Origin: CAYLLN01 sp036496265
GTDB taxonomy: Bacteria > Planctomycetota > Planctomycetia > Pirellulales > Pirellulaceae
DNA: 58,747 bases
Assembly: GCA_036496265.1 (NCBI GenBank)
Contig: DASXLL010000153.1
Span: 1-58,747, forward strand
Reading direction: 5' to 3'
Position 1 is the first letter of the stretch; each line of letters opens with the position of its first letter. Below the pieces are notes generated by a model. That model was not told the DNA's origin, did not search any database, and was given only the letters and a program-made list of their open reading frames with translations. The position numbers and the translations under genes were made by a program. Shown piece after piece: positions 52,799 through 58,747 of the stretch.

Positions 52799-52885
52799 GG
52801 GGCTAATTCGCAAACCACGCCCCAATCGAAACTTATAACACGCTGCCGGAAGATTTTTTTCAAACTTTAGCGCTCAAAGGATCGG

Positions 52886-55588
52886 ATGGAACCTCGTCCC
52901 GATTTGCGGCCTAGCCCTTCTGCCTCGGGCACGATGCCGAAAATTAGCCCGGCGGTACTGGTGGCCAGGGAAGCCATTGCGGCGGACCGGGAAAAACTGC
53001 GGAAGCAGCATGAAAGTGGCTCACCGGGCGTGCAGGTTTGTGCACACTTCACGGATTTGCTGGAAGGGATTGTCGTCGATCTGTTCCGCGATGCGCTGTC
53101 CGATTTGTCACCCGCGGCACGGGCCGAAGCGGAGGCCGCCACAGCGGTGATCGCGCATAGCGGATTTGGCCGCCGAGCGATGGCGCCGTATTCGGATTTG
53201 GATGTGATGCTGCTGCACGCGCCGCGGAAGCGCGAGGTGATCGAAAAGGTGATCCGGCGATTTTCGCAGAATTTGTACGACACGGGACTGGATATCGGGT
53301 TTGCGGCCCGCACGGCGAGCGAAGCGTGCGATATGGCGCTGTCAGACGCGACGATTTTGACGTCGCTGTGCGAGTCACGATCGATCGCGGGAGATCAGCC
53401 GCTGTTTGATGCGTTCGATCGGCGGTTTCGCTGGCTGACGAAGCGGAACTGGCGGCGGCTGTTGGCAAAGACCGACGAGGCGCGGCGAGAAGAGCGGGGG
53501 AAATTTGGCGAGACGGTGTTTTTGCTCGAGCCGAATGTGAAGCGGTCGCGCGGGGGCCTGCGCGATTTGCAGTTCATCCGCTGGGTCGGCTTCATTCGCT
53601 ATGGCGAAAATGATTTCGATGCCCTGACCGAGGCGGGGTGGTTGACGAAGGACGAGCAGCGGCGATTACGGGAGGCCCGCGACTTTTTGTTGTGGGTTCG
53701 CAACGATCTGCACTTTCAGCATGGCAAGGCGGAGGATGTGCTGGAGCGGGCGGAGCAATTGCGAATCGCGGGAATGCGGCATTATCCGGAGGTGAAGGGA
53801 CTGCTACCCGTCGAGCAGTTTATGCGGGAGTATTTTCAGCATACGAGCGCCGTGCGGGAAATCGCGGCGCATCTGGCGGCGGGGGCCTATTCGCGGCGGG
53901 CGTGGTGGTGGTTTGTCTATCCGCTGATCAGTCACCAGTTCGAGGGCGATTTTCGCGTGGGGCCGACGACAATTTCAGCCACCGGCCGCGGGCTGGCGAA
54001 AGTGCGGAGCAACCTCGCGGAAGCGCTACGGCTCTTGGACCTGGCGAATTTGTATGACAAGCGGATCGAGCACGAAACGTGGCAGGCGATTCGCACGGCG
54101 ATGCTCAATCGCGAGCCGGCAGCGGCCGACGAAGCGCTGCCGCGGGAAGCGAGGGAACGATTCATGTCGCTCTTGGCGCGGCCGGCGCGGCTGGGCGAGT
54201 TGCTCAGGAAACTGCACGAATTGCGGCTGCTGGAACACGTGATTCCGGACATGACGCACGCGCGGGGGCTGTTGCAGTTCAACGCCTATCACCGCTTCAC
54301 CGTGGATGAGCATTCGATTCGCGTGGTGGAGTATTTGACGCGGCTGCAAAACGATTCGGGCGTGCCGGGGGACGTGTATCGGTCGATCCGTCAGAAGGGA
54401 ACGCTGCACCTGGCGGCCTTGCTGCACGATTTGGGCAAGGGGCATGCGGAGGATCACAGCATTCTGGGGGCGCGGATGACGGAAAAAACGACCGCGCGTC
54501 TCGATTTGCCGCCGCATGAAGCCGAGACGGTGCGATTTTTGGTGCTGAAGCATTTGCGGATGAGCCATTTGGCCCAGCAGCAGGATATTCACGACGAGAG
54601 CGTGGTGGTGCAATTCGCGGTGGAGGTCGGATCGCCAGAAGTTTTGAAAATGCTGTATGTGCTAACCCTGGCGGATTTGGCCGCGGTGGGGCCGGGAGTG
54701 CTCAATGAGTGGAAGCAGCAACTCTTGACGGACCTGTATGAGCACACGCTGCAGCTATTGACGAGCCACTCTCCGGCAGTGGCGGCCAGCGAGCGGATTC
54801 GGCGGCGGCGCGACGAGGTCCTGTCGCTGGCGCGGCGGCGGGAAGGACTGGCATGGTTCGAGACGGAGATTCTTGGGCTGCCGGCGAGCTGCTTGTTTGG
54901 TTGGCCGCCAGCGGAGTTGGTGGAAAAACTGGACCGCGTGAGAAAGTTGCCGCGGCGTCAGGCGGTGGCGTGGGGCAAGTATTCGTCGAATCACAAGGCC
55001 GTGGAATACACGGTCGGGGCGTATGAAGACATTACGCCGGGCATTTTTCATAAATTGACCGGCGCACTGACGAGCAGTCGGCAGCAGATATTGTCAGCGG
55101 ACATCAACACGCTGCCGGACGGCGTCGTGTTGGATGTGTTCTATGCGGCGGATCTGGATTATGCCGGCGAGCCGCCGCAATCGCGAATCGATGAAATCTG
55201 CCGGGCGCTGGAATCGGCCTTAACGGCGAACGCCGGTAAAACGCCCGTGTTTCGCAAGCTATGGCAGCAGCGTGATAGCGCGAAGTCGGCGGCGGTGCAA
55301 CATCTGCCGACACGGGTGACGATCGACAACACAACCGCAGATCGATTCACGATCATCGCCGCGTTTGCGTATGACAAAATGGGCCTGCTTTACGCAATTA
55401 CGCGGACGCTGTTTGAGCTTGGCCTTTCCGTCAGCACCGCCAAGATCGGCACGCACCTGGATCAGGTCGTGGACGTGTTTTATGTGACCGATGAAAGCCA
55501 CGGAACCAAAATCATTGACGAGCTGCGGCTGACGCAGATTCGCGAGCGGCTGATGGCGGCGATTGAGGAAGTGGAAAGGGCGGAGTGA
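52886..55588 (+). CDS. glnD: [Protein-PII] uridylyltransferase/uridylyl-removing enzyme
   Basis: Bifunctional nitrogen-status sensor that uridylylates and de-uridylylates PII proteins, ultimately controlling glutamine synthetase. AGGA five bases upstream supports ATG 52886; 900 residues. The nucleotidyltransferase site is SGFGRRAMAPYSDLDVMLL (about 91-109), where G-x-R-x2-L of the usual motif is altered but the catalytic SDLD is intact. The HD phosphohydrolase site is LAALLHDLGKGHAEDHS (about 510). Two ACT domains lie at about 707-755 and 821-868. A TTTAGCGC element 12 bases before the ATG repeats a palindrome further upstream. Confidence 0.96.
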   Translation: MEPRPDLRPSPSASGTMPKISPAVLVAREAIAADREKLRKQHESGSPGVQVCAHFTDLLEGIVVDLFRDALSDLSPAARAEAEAATAVIAHSGFGRRAMAPYSDLDVMLLHAPRKREVIEKVIRRFSQNLYDTGLDIGFAARTASEACDMALSDATILTSLCESRSIAGDQPLFDAFDRRFRWLTKRNWRRLLAKTDEARREERGKFGETVFLLEPNVKRSRGGLRDLQFIRWVGFIRYGENDFDALTEAGWLTKDEQRRLREARDFLLWVRNDLHFQHGKAEDVLERAEQLRIAGMRHYPEVKGLLPVEQFMREYFQHTSAVREIAAHLAAGAYSRRAWWWFVYPLISHQFEGDFRVGPTTISATGRGLAKVRSNLAEALRLLDLANLYDKRIEHETWQAIRTAMLNREPAAADEALPREARERFMSLLARPARLGELLRKLHELRLLEHVIPDMTHARGLLQFNAYHRFTVDEHSIRVVEYLTRLQNDSGVPGDVYRSIRQKGTLHLAALLHDLGKGHAEDHSILGARMTEKTTARLDLPPHEAETVRFLVLKHLRMSHLAQQQDIHDESVVVQFAVEVGSPEVLKMLYVLTLADLAAVGPGVLNEWKQQLLTDLYEHTLQLLTSHSPAVAASERIRRRRDEVLSLARRREGLAWFETEILGLPASCLFGWPPAELVEKLDRVRKLPRRQAVAWGKYSSNHKAVEYTVGAYEDITPGIFHKLTGALTSSRQQILSADINTLPDGVVLDVFYAADLDYAGEPPQSRIDEICRALESALTANAGKTPVFRKLWQQRDSAKSAAVQHLPTRVTIDNTTADRFTIIAAFAYDKMGLLYAITRTLFELGLSVSTAKIGTHLDQVVDVFYVTDESHGTKIIDELRLTQIRERLMAAIEEVERAE

Positions 55589-55602
55589 GTGGTAAGTCGA
55601 GC

Positions 55603-55869
55603 TCACTTTGGAAAAGCCTTATCGAAGTCTTCGTGGCTGCCGATCCAAATCCAGTTGATTTCACCACGCTCAACAATGCCGACAGCGCGGAAATCCTGCG
55701 TCACGCGGACCGACCAACAGTCTTGCTCACGCTGCAAACGATGGAAATGAAGACTTGGATGTTTTGGATTGGTGCGAAAAAGTCGATACGCCTTCCGAGC
55801 TTCCTTCCGAATCGCCTGTGGTAAGCTGTGATAACACTTCCAGAAGCTGCGCAGCGTTTGCGATTTCAT
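55603..55869 (-). CDS. ParE/RelE-like toxin
   Basis: 88 residues with the ParE/RelE fold pattern: two helices (TLRSFWKCYHSLPQAIRKEARKA), then HPSLHFHRLQ, CWSVRVTQDFRAVGIVERGEINWIWIGSHEDF, where SVRVTQDFRAV is the core beta strand and GSHEDFDK the closing helix. The start overlaps the antitoxin stop by four bases (ATGA). Predicted ribosome-dependent mRNA interferase or gyrase inhibitor; convergent with glnD. Confidence 0.87.
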   Translation of the reverse strand: MKSQTLRSFWKCYHSLPQAIRKEARKAYRLFRTNPKHPSLHFHRLQREQDCWSVRVTQDFRAVGIVERGEINWIWIGSHEDFDKAFPK

Positions 55870-56096
55870 AGATCGTCGAGATTCAACGGTTTTGTCTTAC
55901 CAGCCGCAATCTCCCGTTTGCATTCCTCGACAAACTTGGTAAACGCCGGCCGCGGTGTGGGATCATTCAGAATCGCTTCCCACGGATCGTCTGCCGGCTC
56001 TGGAAAGACAACCAAGACTTCCGTCGGTCCGGACTCGGTTGGCTTTTCCGACAGCTTGATGCGGCCCTTTTCGTAGATTGCTTTGACGGCTTTCAT
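55866..56096 (-). CDS. Antitoxin partner of ParE/RelE-like toxin
   Basis: 76 residues. ATG 56096 is preferred because AGGAG lies seven bases upstream; ATG 56117 adds seven residues. KAVKAIYEKGRIKLSEKPTES followed by EVLVVFPE looks like a DUF104/AbrB-like antitoxin N-terminus; the acidic C-terminal half (DDPWEAILNDPTPRPAFTKFVEECKREIAAGK) is probably the toxin-binding tail. Four-base overlap with the toxin gene confirms the pair. Confidence 0.85.
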   Translation of the reverse strand: MKAVKAIYEKGRIKLSEKPTESGPTEVLVVFPEPADDPWEAILNDPTPRPAFTKFVEECKREIAAGKTKPLNLDDL

Positions 56097-56151
56097 CGCG
56101 ATTCTCCTCATCGCCATTTTAGCCTAAATTGGGCGGCAGCAACGAGAATTG

Positions 56152-56571
56152 CTACGGGGCAGATTTTAGGTCGAAATTGAAGGTCTTGTTGGCGGCGGAA
56201 ACGTCGGCTTTGAGTTCGGATTTCTGGTTGTAGCGGGCGGGAAGGGATTCTTTGGCAACGACGGCACCTTCGGCAGCGCCGCCGCCTTCGCCAACTTCGG
56301 CTGTCGTGATGCGGACGATTTTTGCTCCCGGGGTCGTGCCGCGGGTTTGGCTGTCGTACATCAGCGCGTACTTGCCGCTGGAGTCGGTCGTGCCGATCGC
56401 GCTGCGTTTGTCGTCGCCTTCGAAGGCGACTTTCGCGCCGGCCAGCGGCTTGTTATCGAGCGTGACTGCGCCGCTGACATCGACAAGGCCGAGCTCGGCA
56501 TAGCCAGATTTGCCGCAGCCGGGCAGGGAGAACAACGCCAGGGTTGTGAGGAGCGGCAAGAGGAATCGCAT
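56152..56571 (-). CDS. Small lipoprotein with carboxypeptidase-regulatory-like fold
   Basis: 139 residues. Signal peptide FLLPLLTTLALFSLPGC with lipobox LPGC (Cys19). The mature part has VDVSGAVTLDNKPLAGAKVAFEG, TDSSGKYALMYDSQTRG and ends KTFNFDLKS, the same plan as the lipoproteins at 12656 and 17407. It lies downstream of a DUF1559 gene on the same strand, again forming the lipoprotein/DUF1559 pair. Confidence 0.88.
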   Translation of the reverse strand: MRFLLPLLTTLALFSLPGCGKSGYAELGLVDVSGAVTLDNKPLAGAKVAFEGDDKRSAIGTTDSSGKYALMYDSQTRGTTPGAKIVRITTAEVGEGGGAAEGAVVAKESLPARYNQKSELKADVSAANKTFNFDLKSAP

Positions 56572-56673
56572 GGTCGAAAACGACGGTTGTGTTGGCGGGA
56601 ATTGAAATCGAGAGTGGCTGGCGGCGCCCCGGGAGCTGGTGGGTTCCCGGCTGCTGGAGGTTGGAGGCCCGGT

Positions 56674-57615
56674 TTAGAAATCGGCGAGCACTTCGCCGTT
56701 GTTTCGGCTACCGAGAGCCTGATAGGTCGTTTGATTAATGGAGAACGGCACGAAGCGAACCGAGCCGTCGGCCAGCACGAATTGAGCGCCATTGGGGTGC
56801 AGGCTGGTAAATGACAGCTCCTTGACGTAGCCGCTGGTGGTGGGGATGACGCGGGCGTTGAACGGAACGCCAGTTGAGCCGCAGAATTCGCTGAACTCGG
56901 TGGCACTGCTGGTGTTGACGGAGGGAACGCAACTGCAGGGATCGATTTGCGGGGAGCCGATATACCAGAAATCCATTTCGTTGCCGTCTTGCGAAAATGT
57001 ATCGAACCGCGATTCGCCGACGGCGAAGGTGTTTGACGTGCCATCGGTGATTTCGGCGAAGCGGATGCGGCTGCAACCGAAGAAAAGTCCCTCCAGGTCT
57101 TTTTCCTCCATCCAACGACCGACCTTGGAGGTGCTTTGGTCATCGGAATCGGCGGTGGAAGAGGCGACGCCGCGGTAGGAAGTCGGCACGCGGTCGGGAA
57201 TACTTTGGTTCGTGATGTGCTTGGGAATAACGGCCATGCTGGGGCAGCGAAACACGTTGATGTAGGTGCCGCACGCCCGCTGATTGGCCGAGTTGGCCGA
57301 ATCCCAGTTATCGGCTTCGTTGAAGCCGAGCGTGTCATAAAGCGGCTTCTGCTCGATGTAGGGCAGAAGCATCGTGCTCCAGCCGGCCCCGCGGTCGCTC
57401 CAGCCGAACGGCAGCACGAGAAACGTATCGTGATAGTTGTGCAGGCCGATGCCCATTTGCTTGAGATTATTCTGGCATTGCGAGCGGCGAGCGGATTCGC
57501 GCGCCGCTTGTACGGCCGGCAGAAGCAGGGCGACGAGTACGCCGATGATGGCAATGACGACGAGCAGTTCGACGAGGGTGAACCCTCTGCGGCGACCGGT
57601 GATTGAATGATGCAT
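56674..57615 (-). CDS. DUF1559 protein with prepilin-type N-terminus
   Basis: 313 residues. ATG 57615 is chosen because GGAG is nine bases upstream; ATG 57624 abuts it. Basic leader RRRGFTLVELLVVIAIIGVLVAL, then QAARESARRSQCQNNLKQMG and GLHNYHDTF; C-terminal family block SLHPNGAQFVLADGSVRFVPFS. A conserved AEITDGTSNTFAVGE motif is present. Paired with the lipoprotein at 56152; another DUF1559 gene lies directly upstream. Confidence 0.92.
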   Translation of the reverse strand: MHHSITGRRRGFTLVELLVVIAIIGVLVALLLPAVQAARESARRSQCQNNLKQMGIGLHNYHDTFLVLPFGWSDRGAGWSTMLLPYIEQKPLYDTLGFNEADNWDSANSANQRACGTYINVFRCPSMAVIPKHITNQSIPDRVPTSYRGVASSTADSDDQSTSKVGRWMEEKDLEGLFFGCSRIRFAEITDGTSNTFAVGESRFDTFSQDGNEMDFWYIGSPQIDPCSCVPSVNTSSATEFSEFCGSTGVPFNARVIPTTSGYVKELSFTSLHPNGAQFVLADGSVRFVPFSINQTTYQALGSRNNGEVLADF

Positions 57616-57762
57616 AGGTAGCATCTCCAGAAACGAACGTCATGATGAAGGTCCGGAGTGACTGCGCGGGCGGCCAAACGCGCATAAACCGCCCAACGAA
57701 ATCAGCGAACCAGCGCCGACTTCGCAGCCGAATAGATTAATCCAAGACCGGCCGAAACGGAA

Positions 57763-58746
57763 TTACTCAATCGAAGTGCTCTCGCCGGCCTGCTTGCTGA
57801 TCATGGCGGCAAAGACGCGAAACTGCATCGTGCTGGACGCGAATTTGACCGCCCCGTCGCCCATCAGCAGCATCGCGCCGGCGGGATGGAATGAATACAC
57901 TTCGTTGTCGTTAAAGCAATTCATGAAACAGGGCCCGGGGGTCACCGTGCCGGCCGCGTTGTAGCCGTGCAAGACGAATTCGTTGTCGCGGTCGATCATG
58001 GACGCGCCACTGACCCGGCTGGTGCCAATTCGCTGGTGATTGGCGCGATACATTTGCGGCCGGCCGGCGTCCTCGCAAACCCAGAAAGTGTTGGATAGGC
58101 CGTCGGTGATCTCGGCAAAGCGCACCGCCGTATTCACGCCCATGACACCCTGCGAAGCCATGTTCGTGTTGCCGTCGATGAGGCCCAGCGGAAACAGCGT
58201 CGTGGACGGGCTATTAAGACCGTTCATAATGCCATAATCCATCGATACAACCGGAGTCGTTGCCTTGGTATCGATTCGTTTTGGCACGGGCGAGGAGGGG
58301 CAGATCAGGCCATTCACATAGGTCTGCTGGATGACGAGGTTCGATGCATGAGACCAGTTCTGGTTCCAGTGGTACTGATCTGACAAACTCTTCTGCTCCA
58401 TGTAGGGATAGATGAATACTCCCCAGCCGTGAATGACGTTGGTGGGAATGCTGAATTTGGTATGGGCCACGGTCGGGGCGGTTGACGTAGCGACGCCTCC
58501 GGGCGGCAGAGCCAAATTCGTGTCGTGAAAATTGTGCAGCGCTAGACCAATTTGCTTGATGTTGTTACTGCACTGCATACGGCGAGCCGATTCGCGGGCC
58601 GATTGGACGGCCGGCAATAACAGCGCGACAAGAACGCCGATAATGGCGATCACCACGAGCAACTCGACGAGCGTGAACGCCCAACGTTTGTTTGCCTCTA
58701 CTTGGGAGCAAACGCACTCCCGAAACGGTTCCGACTTTCTCCCCAT
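57763..58746 (-). CDS. DUF1559 protein with prepilin-type N-terminus (start near window edge)
   Basis: 327 residues from ATG 58746, only one base from the window edge, so a start further upstream cannot be excluded. The leader MGRKSEPFRECVCSQVEANKRW is longer than in the other copies, followed by AFTLVELLVVIAIIGVLVAL, QSARESARRMQCSNNIKQIGLALHNFHD and FHPAGAMLLMGDGAVKFASS. The leader region overlaps a GGGAGCAAAC...CTCCC dyad (58704-58722) similar to the 38310 hairpin. Confidence 0.85.
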   Translation of the reverse strand: MGRKSEPFRECVCSQVEANKRWAFTLVELLVVIAIIGVLVALLLPAVQSARESARRMQCSNNIKQIGLALHNFHDTNLALPPGGVATSTAPTVAHTKFSIPTNVIHGWGVFIYPYMEQKSLSDQYHWNQNWSHASNLVIQQTYVNGLICPSSPVPKRIDTKATTPVVSMDYGIMNGLNSPSTTLFPLGLIDGNTNMASQGVMGVNTAVRFAEITDGLSNTFWVCEDAGRPQMYRANHQRIGTSRVSGASMIDRDNEFVLHGYNAAGTVTPGPCFMNCFNDNEVYSFHPAGAMLLMGDGAVKFASSTMQFRVFAAMISKQAGESTSIE

Positions 58747-58747
58747 T

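Noticed and set aside
56361..57677. 438-residue minus-strand frame over the DUF1559 gene and part of the lipoprotein gene
   Set aside because: Ser/Pro/Ala-rich out-of-frame reading of two supported genes and their spacer; no domain features.

Overview
The window looks like a chromosome segment of a planctomycete, most likely from the Pirellulales or a related lineage. The evidence is a set of families that are abundant in that phylum: four DUF1559 proteins with prepilin-type N-termini, three short carboxypeptidase-regulatory-like lipoproteins, two DUF1501 proteins with twin-arginine signals, one DUF1549/DUF1553 cytochrome, a DUF1570 metalloprotease-like protein, a TIGR03000-type domain, a ThuA-like protein and a very large signal peptidase I. 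The sequence is moderately GC-rich. I support 51 protein-coding genes and see no rRNA, tRNA, CRISPR array, insertion sequence or prophage.

Layout. 1-2440: a winged-helix regulator followed by a two-gene RND efflux unit (lipoprotein adaptor, then a permease cut by the window edge). 2687-9419: central carbon metabolism, with sucA-sucB, a Raf-kinase-inhibitor-like protein and an Aquifex-type aconitase. 9641-11450: an exported TIGR03000/methyltransferase hybrid overlapping a LysR regulator. 11574-19008: a one-strand cluster in which an exported four-domain amidohydrolase-like protein and an isocitrate/isopropylmalate-type dehydrogenase are bracketed on both sides by a DUF1559 + small lipoprotein pair. 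19186-25248: envelope and housekeeping genes (L,D-transpeptidase, HIT protein, lptB, lepB, thrC). 25434-31548: thioredoxin-like protein, ROK kinase, DUF1570 protein, and an ABC ATPase/permease pair. 31623-38255: a tri-heme PQQ-glucose-dehydrogenase-like protein, fabI, a DUF433/DUF5615 toxin-antitoxin pair, a phosphoesterase and an OleA/FabH-like thiolase. 38397-46919: a DUF1501 / DUF1549-DUF1553 / DPFA-repeat / PPC-domain surface set whose DUF1549-DUF1501 pair is split by a small toxin-antitoxin cassette. 46959-52623: small membrane proteins, ThuA-like protein, a second DUF1501 and a TIM-barrel epimerase-like protein. 52886-58746: glnD, a ParE-like toxin-antitoxin pair, a lipoprotein and two more DUF1559 genes.

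The least explained signal is between the genes. Short arrays with a strict 7-bp (sometimes 8-bp) period but a different word at each site occur at 12629, 17929, 20925, 21762, 28943 and 29775, two of them as paired arrays in opposite orientation. A second class consists of palindromes whose edge coincides with stop codons of neighbouring genes (31548, 31623, 38397, 49707, 51688). A third is a set of hairpins with a GGA loop (7456, 51569, 51606, 51630, related 52725 and 52748). At the protein level the most unusual items are the tandem nitrilase protein with a degenerate second active site, the signal-peptide methyltransferase, the oversized zinc-ribbon signal peptidase and the sucB that lacks a recognisable E3/E1-binding domain.
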